A stretch of 60,248 nt of DNA, taken from an uncultured Sutterella sp. Lineage in GTDB: Bacteria; Pseudomonadota; Gammaproteobacteria; Burkholderiales; Burkholderiaceae_F. A model generated the notes under the pieces. The model was not told the DNA's origin. It ran no database searches and was given only the letters and a program-made list of their open reading frames with translations. The stretch lies in contig CASEFX010000031.1 of NCBI GenBank assembly GCA_949287305.1, positions 1-60,248 of the forward strand. Direction: 5' to 3'. This document shows, in pieces, positions 18,412 through 27,521 of the stretch. The number at the start of each line of letters is the position of its first letter. Position 1 is the stretch's first letter. The translations under genes were made by a program, and so were the position numbers.

Positions 18412-18789
18412 TTACATGGGAACGCCGTTCTTGTCAAGGGGCTGCGACGAACCATTTTGCGTTTCGGCGGGAACGGCCGGAGCGGTCGTCTGCGCCGGGG
18501 CTTCGACGGTGCCCAAAACGCCGCCCGTGGGCTGCGCGGCGCGCTTGTTGAAGGCGCCCGAGGCGAGGGTGAGCGCGATGGTCGAGCAGAAGAAGACCGT
18601 GGCGGCGATGGCCGTGGAGCGCGAGAGGAAGTTGGCGCTGCCGGACGCACCGAAGAGGCTCCCGGAGGCGCCCGAGCCGAAGGCGGCGCCGAGGTCGGCG
18701 CCCTTGCCGTGCTGCATGAGGACGAGCACGATGACGACGACGGCGGAGATGATCTGCAAAACGAGAGCTACGCTGAGAAGAAAATGCAT
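18412..18789 (-). CDS. secG: Preprotein translocase subunit SecG
   Basis: Small inner-membrane subunit of the SecYEG channel. The 125-residue protein has two hydrophobic segments (residues about 3-24 and 55-75) joined by the conserved cytoplasmic loop LMQHGKGADLGAAFGSGASGSLFGASGSANFLSR. The C-terminal tail is rich in Ala, Pro and Thr, as in other beta-proteobacteria. It follows tpiA by 48 bases and leads into the tRNA array, so all are probably one leftward transcript. Confidence 0.94.
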   Translation of the reverse strand: MHFLLSVALVLQIISAVVVIVLVLMQHGKGADLGAAFGSGASGSLFGASGSANFLSRSTAIAATVFFCSTIALTLASGAFNKRAAQPTGGVLGTVEAPAQTTAPAVPAETQNGSSQPLDKNGVPM

Positions 18790-18837
18790 GGCTGAACCTG
18801 AAGGGAAGATCGTAAAACGGTTGTTCTTGGCGAGGGA

Positions 18838-19596
18838 TCAGTGACGAGCCTTGAGCGCCTTGGCGATGAGGCCGAAGCGTTCGGGATCGAGCGAAGCCCC
18901 GCCCACGAGCGCGCCGTCGATGTCGGGGCACGCGAAAAATTGAGCGGCGTTCTTTTCGTTGACGCTTCCGCCGTAAAGGACGGGAAGACGGGCGGCAACC
19001 TCTTCACCCCAATGACGAGCGACGAGCGCGCGAAGATGCGCGGCGACTTCCTGGGCCGTTTCGGGGCTCGCGGCTTCGCCCGTGCCGATCGCCCAGACGG
19101 GCTCGTAGGCGACGGCGGCGAGTTCTCCGGGTTCGAGCCCCTGGAGAATCGAGACGAGCTGGCGCTCGAGCACCGCTTCGGTGCTCCCCGCACGGCGTTC
19201 CCCGAGCGTTTCGCCCACGCACAGAATCGTGCGGAGACCCGCCTCGGCGGCGCGGCGCGCTTTTTCGAGAACGCGCTCGTCCGTGTCGCCCGCTTCGGCG
19301 CGTCGTTCCGAGTGACCGACGATCACCCAGTCGACGCCGGCGTCGGCGAGCATCGCGGCGGACACGTCGCCCGTGTGGGCGCCGTTCGTGTAGGCGCTCA
19401 CGTCCTCGGCCCCGAGCCGAACGGATTCGGGAAGGGAGGCGTGAAGCAAAGGAAGGTGAAGCGTGGGCGCGCACACGATCGTCTCCACCCCTTCAAGGGC
19501 GGGAGAGAGGGGCGCGAAGCCTTCGGCCCAGCGCCTCGCGTCGGCGAGCGTGCCGTTCATCTTCCAGTTGGCGACTGCGAGAGAAGTCCGTTGCAT
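18838..19596 (-). CDS. tpiA: Triose-phosphate isomerase
   Basis: Glycolytic TIM-barrel enzyme interconverting DHAP and glyceraldehyde-3-phosphate. ATG 19596 gives 252 residues beginning MQRTSLAVANWKMNG; the open frame continues upstream but without homology. Catalytic residues are visible as Asn and Lys in NWKMNG, His in VIVGHSERR, and Glu in AYEPVWAIGTG. The phosphate-binding loop is VLYGGSVNEKN. Order tpiA-secG is the usual one in beta- and gamma-proteobacteria. Confidence 0.96.
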   Translation of the reverse strand: MQRTSLAVANWKMNGTLADARRWAEGFAPLSPALEGVETIVCAPTLHLPLLHASLPESVRLGAEDVSAYTNGAHTGDVSAAMLADAGVDWVIVGHSERRAEAGDTDERVLEKARRAAEAGLRTILCVGETLGERRAGSTEAVLERQLVSILQGLEPGELAAVAYEPVWAIGTGEAASPETAQEVAAHLRALVARHWGEEVAARLPVLYGGSVNEKNAAQFFACPDIDGALVGGASLDPERFGLIAKALKARH

Positions 19597-19712
19597 CGAA
19601 TGTCGTTTTTGGTGAGCGGGAGCGAGTCCCGCGGCGAAAAGGATGAATCCCGCTATTTTAGCGTGACTTTCTTCGGCGGTTCCGAAGAAATTTCGTAAAC
19701 ACCGAAGAAAAA

Positions 19713-19738
19713 CCCGATGCGGCTCGTGCCGCATCGGG
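19713..19738 (-). terminator. Intrinsic terminator of rpsO-pnp
   Basis: CCCGATGCGG (19713-19722) and CCGCATCGGG (19729-19738) form a perfect 10-bp stem; on the reverse strand TTTTTCTTCGG follows. Confidence 0.9.
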
Positions 19739-19761
19739 CGTGGATCCCTGCGGACGCGGAA

Positions 19762-21876
19762 TTATTCGTTGTCGGCGAGGAGAGCCTTCATCGAGAGACG
19801 CACGCGGCCCTTTTCGTCGGCTTCGATCACCTTGACGCGAACCTTCTGGCCTTCCTTCAGGTAGTCGGAGACCTGGTTGACGCGTTCACGGGCGATCTGG
19901 CTGATGTGAAGGAGACCGTCCTTGCCCGGGAGCAGCGACACGATGGCGCCGAAGTCGAGCAGACGCTGGACCGTGCCTTCGTAGATCTGACCGACTTCGA
20001 CTTCGGCCGTGATCTCTTCGATGCGGCGGCGGGCTTCGGCGACGCGGGCCATGTCGGGGCTCGAAATCGTGACGGTGCCGTCGTCTTCGACGTTGATCGT
20101 CGTGCCGGTTTCTTCCGTGAGGCCGCGGATGACGGAGCCGCCCTTGCCGATCACGTCGCGGATCTTTTCCGGATTGATCTTGAAGGAGACCATGCGCGGA
20201 GCGTAGTCGGAGAGTTCGTGCGCACCGCCGCCGGCCATTTCGTGCATGAGGCCGAGGATGTGCTGACGACCGTCGTGGGCCTGCGCGAGCGCGGCCTGCA
20301 TGATTTCGGGCGTGATGCCTTCGATCTTGATGTCCATCTGGAGAGCCGTCACGCCTTCGGCCGTGCCGGCCACCTTGAAGTCCATGTCGCCTAGATGGTC
20401 TTCGTCGCCGAGAATGTCGGTGAGGACCGCGAACTTGTTGCCTTCCTTGATGAGGCCCATGGCGACGCCCGCGACGTAGTCCTTCAGAGGAACGCCGGCG
20501 TCAAGCATCGAGAGGCAGCCGCCGCAGACGGAGGCCATCGAGGAGGAGCCGTTCGATTCCGTGATTTCGGAAACGACGCGGATCGTGTACTGGAATTCGT
20601 CGGCCGACGGGAGGACGGCCTTCAGGGCGCGCTTGGCGAGACGGCCGTGACCGATTTCGCGGCGCTTGGGCGAGCCCACGCGGCCCGTTTCGCCCGTGGC
20701 GAACGGGGGCATGTTGTAGTGGAGCATGAAGCGTTCATGCGTTTCTTCGCAGAGGCCGTCGACGATCTGTTCGTCCTGCTTCGTCCCGAGCGTCGTCGTG
20801 ACGAGGGCCTGGGTTTCGCCGCGCGTGAAGAGGGCGGAACCGTGGGTGCGCGGAAGAACGCTCTGGCGGATTTCGATCGGACGGACCGTGCGCGTGTCGC
20901 GGCCGTCGATGCGGGGTTCGCCGTTGAGGATCTTGGAGCGCACGAGCTTGGCTTCAAGTTCGAAGAGGATGCCGTGGACTTCGTTCATGTCCGGGGCTTC
21001 CGTGCCGGCGGCTTCGGCGTCGGCCGTGAGCTGGGCTTCGACGGCGGCGTAGACTTCGCGGAGCTTTTCCATGCGGGCCTGCTTGGAGCGGATCGCATAG
21101 GCGGCCTTGAGGCCTTCGTCGGAGAGTTCGACGATGCGGGCGATGAGGGCTTCGTTCTTCGGAGCCGGGGCCCAGTCCCAAGCGGGCTTGCCCGCTTCGG
21201 CGACGAGTTCGTTGATGGCCTGGACGACGACCTGCAGGGCCTTGTGACCCGTCACGACGGCGTCGAGCATCGTGGCTTCCGGAAGGATGTCGGCTTCGGA
21301 TTCGACCATGAGCACGGCGCGTTCCGTACCGGCGACGACGAGGTCGAGGCGGGAGTGCTTGAGCTGTTCGGTGGTCGGGTTGATCACGAAGGCGTCGTCG
21401 ATGTAGCCCACGCGGCAGGCGCCGATCGGGCCGCGGAAGGGAATGCCGGAGAGCGAGAGGGCGGCGGAGGCGCCGATCATCGCGGGAATGTCCGGATCGA
21501 TCATCGGATCGGCCGAGAGGACGTGAATGATGACCTGCACTTCATTGAAGAAGCCGTCCGGGAAGAGCGGGCGGATCGGGCGGTCGATGAGGCGCGACGT
21601 GAGCGTTTCCTTTTCGGAGGGACGGCCTTCGCGCTTGAAGAAGCCCCCGGGGATCTTGCCGGCGGCGTAGGTCTTTTCGATGTAGTCGACCGTGAGCGGG
21701 AAGAAGTCCTGACCGGGCTTGGTTTCCTTCTTGGCGACGACCGTGGCGAGGACGACCGTGTCGCCCATCTGGCAGACGCAGGCGCCGGTGGCCTGGCGGG
21801 CGATTTCGCCCGTCGTGAGCGTCACCTGGTGGGCGCCGAACTGGAAGGACTTCGAAACCTTGTGGAACATGGACAT
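19762..21876 (-). CDS. pnp: Polynucleotide phosphorylase
   Basis: 3'-5' phosphorolytic exoribonuclease and degradosome component. ATG 21876 ([20 protein letters not shown]) has GAGGAAAC about eight bases upstream and gives 704 residues (E. coli 711). Two RNase PH-like domains are seen, with [29 protein letters not shown] in the first and [17 protein letters not shown] in the second. The KH domain ([20 protein letters not shown]) and S1 domain ([33 protein letters not shown]) follow. Lies behind rpsO, as in E. coli, where pnp autoregulates through RNase III cleavage of its leader. Confidence 0.97.
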   Translation of the reverse strand: MSMFHKVSKSFQFGAHQVTLTTGEIARQATGACVCQMGDTVVLATVVAKKETKPGQDFFPLTVDYIEKTYAAGKIPGGFFKREGRPSEKETLTSRLIDRPIRPLFPDGFFNEVQVIIHVLSADPMIDPDIPAMIGASAALSLSGIPFRGPIGACRVGYIDDAFVINPTTEQLKHSRLDLVVAGTERAVLMVESEADILPEATMLDAVVTGHKALQVVVQAINELVAEAGKPAWDWAPAPKNEALIARIVELSDEGLKAAYAIRSKQARMEKLREVYAAVEAQLTADAEAAGTEAPDMNEVHGILFELEAKLVRSKILNGEPRIDGRDTRTVRPIEIRQSVLPRTHGSALFTRGETQALVTTTLGTKQDEQIVDGLCEETHERFMLHYNMPPFATGETGRVGSPKRREIGHGRLAKRALKAVLPSADEFQYTIRVVSEITESNGSSSMASVCGGCLSMLDAGVPLKDYVAGVAMGLIKEGNKFAVLTDILGDEDHLGDMDFKVAGTAEGVTALQMDIKIEGITPEIMQAALAQAHDGRQHILGLMHEMAGGGAHELSDYAPRMVSFKINPEKIRDVIGKGGSVIRGLTEETGTTINVEDDGTVTISSPDMARVAEARRRIEEITAEVEVGQIYEGTVQRLLDFGAIVSLLPGKDGLLHISQIARERVNQVSDYLKEGQKVRVKVIEADEKGRVRLSMKALLADNE

Positions 21877-22071
21877 TTCGATGTTTCCTCTTAAGTGTGG
21901 CGGAAAGCTTCGAAGTCTGCGCCGCCCGAGGGCCGGAAGATCCGGAAAACACGCTGCGGCATCAGGCGAAAGGCGGGGAGAGTCCCCAGATCGACTCATG
22001 TCGCAACGCGCGAAGTGTCCCTCGCGTCGGAACGGATTCGAAACGTTCCTTGGGGTGATGAAAATGCGACG

Positions 22072-22097
22072 ACGGCCTGTCCGATGTGACAGGCCGT
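22072..22097 (-). terminator. rpsO-pnp intercistronic hairpin/terminator
   Basis: ACGGCCTGTC (22072-22081) and GACAGGCCGT (22088-22097) make a perfect 10-bp stem just past the rpsO stop. No clean T-tract follows, so it may be a partial terminator. The 195 bases from here to pnp hold no gene that I can see. Confidence 0.7.
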
Positions 22098-22119
22098 TCG
22101 CTGAGATGAAATGCTCGAC

Positions 22120-22386
22120 TTACTTGCGGAGATTGAGAGCTTCAATCAGAGCGCGGTAAGCGTTGAGGTCGGTGCGCTTGAGGTAGTCAAGGAGCTTGCG
22201 GCGGCGCGAAACCATGCGGAGCAGGCCGCGGCGGGAGTGGTGATCCTTGGCGTGAACCTTGAAGTGTTCCGTAAGGTGGTTGATGCGGGCGGTCAGAAGA
22301 GCGACCTGCACTTCGGGCGATCCGGTGTCGCCTTCGGCGCGCTGGAACTTCGCAACGATCTCAGACTTGTTCATTTCAACGGACAT
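22120..22386 (-). CDS. rpsO: Ribosomal protein S15
   Basis: Small-subunit protein that binds the central domain of 16S rRNA. ATG 22386 gives [20 protein letters not shown] and 88 residues, including [29 protein letters not shown] and [15 protein letters not shown], the conserved rRNA-binding segments. The open frame extends upstream but does not resemble S15. Confidence 0.97.
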   Translation of the reverse strand: MSVEMNKSEIVAKFQRAEGDTGSPEVQVALLTARINHLTEHFKVHAKDHHSRRGLLRMVSRRRKLLDYLKRTDLNAYRALIEALNLRK

Positions 22387-22460
22387 TTGATTTCCTAAAA
22401 CGTAAGAAATAAGGTGAACTTGCGGACACGAGCGTTGAGACTCGAGCCGTGGAATGCGTG

Positions 22461-22466
22461 ATTGTA
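22461..22466 (-). promoter_or_regulatory. Candidate -10 box of rpsO
   Basis: Reverse strand reads GACGGGTACAATCACGC, with TACAAT as -10 box and the same GGGTACAAT context as upstream of rpmB. No clear -35 box. The remaining bases up to 22,620 hold no gene. Confidence 0.45.
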
Positions 22467-22620
22467 CCCGTCTTTTCACAGATGTGTGCGGGAAATGGCG
22501 GGAATTTTTTGCGCCCGCGGCCTTCTTCGTCAAAGGGCGCGGCGCACGGACGACGGAACACGGAAAGGCCGCCCAATCCCCGTCGGGAAGAGGCGGCCGA
22601 AATCCCGGTGAAGCCGTGCC

Positions 22621-23286
22621 TTAACGTTCGTCGGAGAGACGATAACGGCGTTCGAGCAGACGCACGAGCTGCGAAATCGAGAGCGTCAGGATGAGGTAGA
22701 TGAGCGCGACGCAGGTCCAGATTTCGATCGTCGCGTAGGTTTCCGCGATGACGAGCTGACCCGAGCGGGTGAGTTCTTCAAAGCCGATCACGGAGACGAG
22801 GGAGGAGTCCTTCAACATGGCGATGAATTCGTTGCCGAGCGGCGGAATGATGCGCTTGAAGGCCTGCGGGAGGATGATGTAGCGCATCGTCTGGCCGTAA
22901 GTCATGCCGAGCGACAGGCCCGCGCGCATCTGACCCTGCGAAATCGACTGAATGCCGCCGCGGAAGATTTCCGCGATGTAGGCGCCCGAATTCATCGAGC
23001 AGGCCGTCACCGCCGCGACGAAGGGGTCGATGCGGGTGCCGAGGATGTTCGGGAGCGCGAAGTAGATGATGAAGATCTGAATCAGGAGCGGCGTGCCGCG
23101 GATGAAGTCCACGTAGATCTTCGCGGGCATGTGCAGGATCCAGTGGCGCGAGAGCTGCGCCATGCCGAGGATGAGGCCGAGAATGAGGCCGATGCCGACG
23201 GCGAGCGCCGTGATCTGCAGCGTGAGGCCCGCTCCCTTGATCAGAAGCGGCAGACATTGGGTGACGAGTGCGAAATCGAATTCCAT
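22621..23286 (-). CDS. Polar amino-acid ABC transporter permease (HisM/GlnP type)
   Basis: Inner-membrane permease of 221 residues with about five membrane segments. The ATPase-contact EAA loop is seen as RAGLSLGMTYGQTMRYIILPQAFKRIIPPLGNEF, and DFIRGTPLLIQIFIIYFALP is the typical family signature. Follows the binding-protein gene on the same strand. No ATPase gene adjoins it in the window, so the transporter needs a nucleotide-binding subunit encoded elsewhere. Confidence 0.92.
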   Translation of the reverse strand: MEFDFALVTQCLPLLIKGAGLTLQITALAVGIGLILGLILGMAQLSRHWILHMPAKIYVDFIRGTPLLIQIFIIYFALPNILGTRIDPFVAAVTACSMNSGAYIAEIFRGGIQSISQGQMRAGLSLGMTYGQTMRYIILPQAFKRIIPPLGNEFIAMLKDSSLVSVIGFEELTRSGQLVIAETYATIEIWTCVALIYLILTLSISQLVRLLERRYRLSDER

Positions 23287-23356
23287 GGTTCAGCGTCGGG
23301 GACGGGATCGAGTAAGAGGGTGGAGAAACGGGAGCTCTCAGGCTCCCTTCGGTGCG

Positions 23357-23378
23357 CGGCCGTCCCTCGGGACGGCCG
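23357..23378 (-). terminator. Intercistronic hairpin between binding protein and permease genes
   Basis: CGGCCGTCC (23357-23365) pairs perfectly with GGACGGCCG (23370-23378) around CTCG. No T-tract. Such stems commonly keep binding-protein mRNA more abundant than permease mRNA. Confidence 0.6.
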
Positions 23379-23392
23379 GGCGGATCGGGAAA

Positions 23393-24148
23393 TTATTCGG
23401 CGAAGTACTTCTCGAAGATCTTCTTGCCTTCGTCCGAGTCGTTCACGGCCTTGAGGCCGGCGTTGAGCTTCTGCAGAAGTTCGGCGTTGCCCTTCTTCAC
23501 GGCAAAGCCGAAGTCGGCGGCGTCTTCGACGCCGGGCTGCAGCTGAACGCGCTTGGCGGCGCGGGGCTGGTTCTTGAGGAAGTAGGCGATCACGGGACGG
23601 TCGAGAATGACGGCGTCGCAGCCGCCCTGGGCGAGGTCCATGAAGGCGTCGCTCGTCGTGTTGAAGCTCACGACCTTGGCGCCCGAGATGGACTTGGCCT
23701 TTTCGGCGCCCGTCGTGCCGATCTGCACGGCGATGCGCTTGCCTTCGAGGTCCTTCATGGTCTTCAACGTGCCCGCGTCGGTCTTGCGAACGAGGATGGA
23801 GAGGCCCGTCGTGTAGTAGGGCGTCGTGAAGTCGACGCGCTTGGCGCGTTCTTCCGTGATGGAGACGCCCGCGGCGATCACGTCGATCGTGCCCGAAGAG
23901 AGGGCCGGAATCAGGGCGTCGAAGCCCATGTTGATGATTTCGACGTCGTAGCCCGCCTTGTCGGCGACGGCGCGGATGAGGTCCATGTCGTAGCCCGCGT
24001 AGGTCTTCGTGGCGGAGTCGAGGTATTCGAACGGAGCGAAGGTCGGTTCCGTGCCGACGCGCAGGACGTCGCGCGCAACGGCGTTCGTGAAGGCGGTCGT
24101 GCAGAGGGCGGCGGTGCCGAGGGCGAAGAGGGCTTTGCGCAGATTCAT
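23393..24148 (-). CDS. Amino-acid ABC transporter periplasmic binding protein
   Basis: Family 3 solute-binding protein, 251 residues from ATG 24148 (MNLRKALFALGTAALCTTAF is the signal peptide, cleavage probably near AVA). The mature part has LRVGTEPTFAPFEYLDS, GYDMDLIRAVADKAGY, DVIAAGVSITEERAKRVDFTTPYY and ADFGFAVKKGN, typical of cystine, glutamine or arginine binders; the ligand cannot be told. First gene of a two-gene operon with the permease. Confidence 0.92.
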   Translation of the reverse strand: MNLRKALFALGTAALCTTAFTNAVARDVLRVGTEPTFAPFEYLDSATKTYAGYDMDLIRAVADKAGYDVEIINMGFDALIPALSSGTIDVIAAGVSITEERAKRVDFTTPYYTTGLSILVRKTDAGTLKTMKDLEGKRIAVQIGTTGAEKAKSISGAKVVSFNTTSDAFMDLAQGGCDAVILDRPVIAYFLKNQPRAAKRVQLQPGVEDAADFGFAVKKGNAELLQKLNAGLKAVNDSDEGKKIFEKYFAE

Positions 24149-24308
24149 CGAAAATTCCTTTTGGCTGAGTTTTGGTCCAGGGTCCCGCGGGGGGCGGGGC
24201 CGATCCGAGAGTGTTTGCTCATCATACGGAAAGGCCGCCCGTTTATCGCGCGTGCGCGAAAGTAAATGAAGGTTCTTTGCGCTAAGTCGAGAGAATCCGC
24301 TATCGGTG

Positions 24309-24324
24309 GACAATTGTCGACAAT
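24309..24324. promoter_or_regulatory. Overlapping palindromes upstream of the amino-acid transporter
   Basis: GACAATTGTC (24309-24318) and ATTGTCGACAAT (24313-24324) are both perfect palindromes and overlap, giving GACAAT twice. It lies about 160 bases upstream of the binding-protein gene and resembles operators of GntR-type regulators. Otherwise the stretch 24,149-24,378 holds no gene. Confidence 0.4.
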
Positions 24325-24378
24325 AGGGAGGGAATTGCTTACTGCGAGAAGGGTCAGAGGAGGGGTCTAAAAGAAGGC

Positions 24379-24411
24379 GAGGTCCCGTCCCGAGGGCGGG
24401 GACGGGACCTC
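24379..24411 (-). terminator. Intrinsic terminator of the amidohydrolase operon
   Basis: GAGGTCCCGTCCC (24379-24391) pairs perfectly with GGGACGGGACCTC (24399-24411); the reverse strand continues CCTTCTTTTAGACC. Confidence 0.85.
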
Positions 24412-24445
24412 TTCACGGGGATGCGTGAGGGGTGCTGCGCTGCAA

Positions 24446-25753
24446 TCAGGCAAAGGAGCGCATGTATTCGAGGTATTCGGCCTTCGTGAGTTCGGGCTTG
24501 TGCGCGGCGCAGATGCGTTCGGCTTCCGCGGCGTCGTCCCAGAGAAGGTCGACGATCGTTCCCGCGAGGACCTGCGGGGTCTTCGTGAAGGCCGTCTTTT
24601 CGTCGGTGAGGCGGTAGTTGGCGCCGTGCAGAACGCCCGAGACGCAGCCGACCCACGGATGGACGACCGGCATGAGGTGCGAGACGTCGCCCATGTCGGT
24701 CGAGCCCGCGGCGTGTTCGCCTTCGGTCACGAATTCGGCCCCGAAGATCTTCTGGGCGTTCGCGCGAAGGACCGCGCGGAAGTTTTCGTCGGGCTTCATC
24801 GGGAGGTAGCCCGCGAGGTCGTGGATGTCGCACTCGGCGCCGAGCGCCATGGCGCCCGCCTGGAGGGCGCGGTTGATGCGGGCGTTGACGTCCTTCATGG
24901 CCGGAAGGTTCGAGGCGCGAACGTAGCTTTCCATCTTCACGAAGTCGGGAATGACGTTCACGAGGTCGCCGCCCGAATTGATGATCGGGTGGAAGCGCAC
25001 GCAGTCCTCTTCGCGGAAGGTTTCGCGGATGGCGTTGACGCCCATGACGCCCATCATGCAGGCGTTGAGGGCGTTGACGCCCTTGTCGGGCGCGCCCGCG
25101 GCGTGCGCGGCCTTGCCGCGGTAGGTGATGAGCTTGCCGATGAAGCCGTTCGAGGTGTTGCCGACCTGGAAGTTGCCTTCGGGGTGCGTGGCCGGATCGA
25201 CGTGCATCTGAAGCGCCATGTCGACGTCGTCAAAACCGCCTTCCGCGATGATCTGGGCCTTGCCGCCCAAGAATTCGATCTTCTTTTCTTCGCGCAGCTT
25301 GTTGCGGTATTCGATTTCCACGTACTCTTCGGCCGGAACGGCGAAGAGAACGAGGTCGCCGCCGAGATACTTCATGGCGTCGACGTCCTTCACTGCCATC
25401 GCGACGGCGAGGAGGTTGGCGATCTGCACGTTGTGGCCGCAGCAGTGGGCGGCGCCGGTGACGGGGTCGCTCATGGGATGTTCGCGGCAGACGATGGCGT
25501 CGAGTTCGCCCAAGAGCGCCACCGTGCGGCGGTGGCCGGCGCCCGCGAGGCGGGCCTTGACGCCCGTGACGCCGAAGCCCGTTTCGTAGGCGATGCCGAG
25601 GCGGTCGAAGGCTTCCTGGACCTTCGCGCTCGTCTTCACTTCCTTGTAGCCGAGTTCGGGTTCTTCGGCGATCGACATGCCGATCGCGCGGATGTCGTCG
25701 AGACGCTTTTCAATGGCGGCGCACAAGGCGGCCTTCAGTTCTTCCTTGGTCAT
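24446..25753 (-). CDS. M20-family amidohydrolase (AbgB-like)
   Basis: Zinc/manganese-dependent hydrolase of 435 residues acting on N-acyl amino-acid or aminobenzoyl-glutamate-like amides. Metal-binding segments are HCCGHNVQIANLLAV (residues about 102-116) and VPAEEYVEIEYRN, with catalytic Glu in PAEE. The dimerisation domain begins at YRGKAAHAAGAPDKGVNALN, and AGSTDMGDVSHLMPVVHPWVG near residue 345 gives the last ligands. Third gene of a leftward operon with two membrane proteins, which suggests uptake and intracellular cleavage of the same compound. Confidence 0.9.
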   Translation of the reverse strand: MTKEELKAALCAAIEKRLDDIRAIGMSIAEEPELGYKEVKTSAKVQEAFDRLGIAYETGFGVTGVKARLAGAGHRRTVALLGELDAIVCREHPMSDPVTGAAHCCGHNVQIANLLAVAMAVKDVDAMKYLGGDLVLFAVPAEEYVEIEYRNKLREEKKIEFLGGKAQIIAEGGFDDVDMALQMHVDPATHPEGNFQVGNTSNGFIGKLITYRGKAAHAAGAPDKGVNALNACMMGVMGVNAIRETFREEDCVRFHPIINSGGDLVNVIPDFVKMESYVRASNLPAMKDVNARINRALQAGAMALGAECDIHDLAGYLPMKPDENFRAVLRANAQKIFGAEFVTEGEHAAGSTDMGDVSHLMPVVHPWVGCVSGVLHGANYRLTDEKTAFTKTPQVLAGTIVDLLWDDAAEAERICAAHKPELTKAEYLEYMRSFA

Positions 25754-25794
25754 GATGAAATGCTCTTGATGGTCAATGAGTTAGATGAACGAAA

Positions 25795-26259
25795 TTAGAA
25801 AATCCCTTCGAGGTGCAACATGATTTCCGCGAGGAACGTGGCGCAGAGGAAGCTCCCCGCCGCCACGGCGAGCGCCACCGGGACGATGCGCCACGAGAGC
25901 TGGCGGAAGGCTTCGAGGTCCTTGCCGAGGCACAGACCGCCGTACGCGAGAATCGGGGTCGTGATGGCGAGGAAGTTCACCTGCTTCGTGTAGGAGAGGA
26001 GAACGTCCGAGCCTGGAAACTGCGGCAGCGACACGACGACGGCGATGAGCGACACCCAGAAGACCATGGGGAGCTTCTTGAAGCCCGGCAGCATCGAGAG
26101 AAGAGCGCCCAGGGCCGAGATCGCGACGAGGATGAGGACGCCGATCGAAGGTTCGCCGATGGTCTTGATGTGGCCGCCCGCGAGATTCGAAATCAGGGTG
26201 AAGACGCCCGTAACGAGGAGGATGAAGAGGATGTCCTTCATTTTGGCGAGGTTCTGCAT
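25795..26259 (-). CDS. Small integral membrane protein (DUF340/LysO-like)
   Basis: A 154-residue, very hydrophobic protein with about four or five membrane segments. I recognise a general resemblance to the DUF340-type exporters that accompany DUF3100 proteins, but no catalytic motif. Start ATG 26259 has AGGAAA upstream; M7 (26241) is an alternative. Thirty bases lie between the preceding DUF3100 gene and this one, and the M20 amidohydrolase follows after 41, so the three probably form one transport-and-cleavage operon. Confidence 0.7.
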   Translation of the reverse strand: MQNLAKMKDILFILLVTGVFTLISNLAGGHIKTIGEPSIGVLILVAISALGALLSMLPGFKKLPMVFWVSLIAVVVSLPQFPGSDVLLSYTKQVNFLAITTPILAYGGLCLGKDLEAFRQLSWRIVPVALAVAAGSFLCATFLAEIMLHLEGIF

Positions 26260-26288
26260 GATTCTTTTCCTGTGTGTGGGTTACGGGG

Positions 26289-27068
26289 TCAGGCGTTCTT
26301 GCGGCCGCGACGTTCCATGAAGAATTCGTAGATCTTGATCGTGACGGGGAGCGACACGAAGAGAGCGAAGTAGATGCCGAGGACCGAGGTCATCAGGTTG
26401 GCGGCCGCGGCGTAGGCCGAGACGAGTTCGGCTTCATGCGGATAGGCCGCGATGATCGAGCCCGTGGCGGCGGCCATCATGCTCGCCGAACCGATGCCCG
26501 CGCCCATCGCGAGGGCGTGCGGGTGGAACCAGCCGAGCTGCGCGACGACGCCCGCGAGCACCGACACCCAGAGGGCGCCGAAGACCGTGCCGCAGATGTA
26601 CATGCCCATGACGCCGCGGCCTTCGGGCGAGTCCATGCCGAACTTTTCACCGATGATGGCGACGTTGGCTTCGCGGTCGATCGAGTAGCAGGCGCCGATC
26701 GCTTCGCGGCGCATTCCGAGAAGAAGCGCGACCGGCAGACCGAAGATGAGCGTGCCGAAGAAGTGGCCGAATTCCTGCATGATGAGGGCGAGACCCGAAT
26801 TGAGGAGCATCGAGAGGTTCGGACCGATGTCGAGACCGATCTTGGCGATGAGCATGAGCATCGCGATCGGCATGAAGTGCGAGGCGCGCTCCATCTGGGC
26901 GGCGTTCAGGATGCCGAGCCGCGGCCAGGAGACGATGCCGCCCAAAACGAGGGCGTAGAGGAGAGGCAGCAGGACGACGAGTCCGAACTTTTGCATGCCG
27001 ATCCACTCGGCCACGCAGACGATGAGAACGGCCAGAAGGTGCAGCTTCCAGTTTTTGATGAGGTCCAT
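26289..27068 (-). CDS. DUF3100-family membrane protein
   Basis: Polytopic inner-membrane protein of 259 residues from ATG 27068 (MDLIKNWKLHLLAVLIVCVAE), RBS GGAG just upstream. Segments such as LPLLYALVLGGIVSWP, IGPNLSMLLNSGLALIMQEFGHFFGTLIFGLPVAL and GAGIGSASMMAAATGSI fit the DUF3100 family, thought to be transporters. First gene of the operon ending in the M20 amidohydrolase. The 453 bases upstream contain no gene but do contain an FNR-type box. Confidence 0.75.
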   Translation of the reverse strand: MDLIKNWKLHLLAVLIVCVAEWIGMQKFGLVVLLPLLYALVLGGIVSWPRLGILNAAQMERASHFMPIAMLMLIAKIGLDIGPNLSMLLNSGLALIMQEFGHFFGTLIFGLPVALLLGMRREAIGACYSIDREANVAIIGEKFGMDSPEGRGVMGMYICGTVFGALWVSVLAGVVAQLGWFHPHALAMGAGIGSASMMAAATGSIIAAYPHEAELVSAYAAAANLMTSVLGIYFALFVSLPVTIKIYEFFMERRGRKNA

Positions 27069-27479
27069 GAGAGGGCTCCTTTGCGGGGTGCTGAACCGGT
27101 CACGGTCGATGCGCACGGAGGCTACAGATACAATGCGGCCCGAAAAACGGTGCGCCGGCGACAAACCGGATCAATCAATGGAAAAGAGGGTTGGAGAGGT
27201 GCCGTCCGGGAGTCGGGGATGACGGCGAAAGGTCCCGCCCGTTCAGATCAAGAACGGGAGGATGTAGAGGAGGAGCGAGAGGAGGAAGTGAGGACAGCCG
27301 AAAGCGCAGCGAACGGGCGAACGTTGCGGAAGGGAATCGCTAGGGCGGGTAGGGCCCGCAGTCGTCGATTGTTGTGTTGCATGGCGTAACCTTTATTCCT
27401 CTGCGCGCCGGGTTTCGACGCGCTTTCGAATCACCTTAGCAGATCGGATGTGACGAAAATTCGGGGAATTGTCAAAAAC

Positions 27480-27493
27480 TTGATTCCGATCAA
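27480..27493. promoter_or_regulatory. Perfect FNR/Anr-type box upstream of the amidohydrolase operon
   Basis: TTGATTCCGATCAA matches TTGAT-N4-ATCAA at all ten fixed positions. On the reverse strand a TTGACA (27475-27470) follows it, pointing at the DUF3100 operon. No good -10 box is seen, so position relative to the start of transcription is uncertain. No other feature is seen in 27,069-27,521. Confidence 0.55.
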
Positions 27494-27521
27494 TGAAATT
27501 GCGCCATCGACCGTACCGTAT

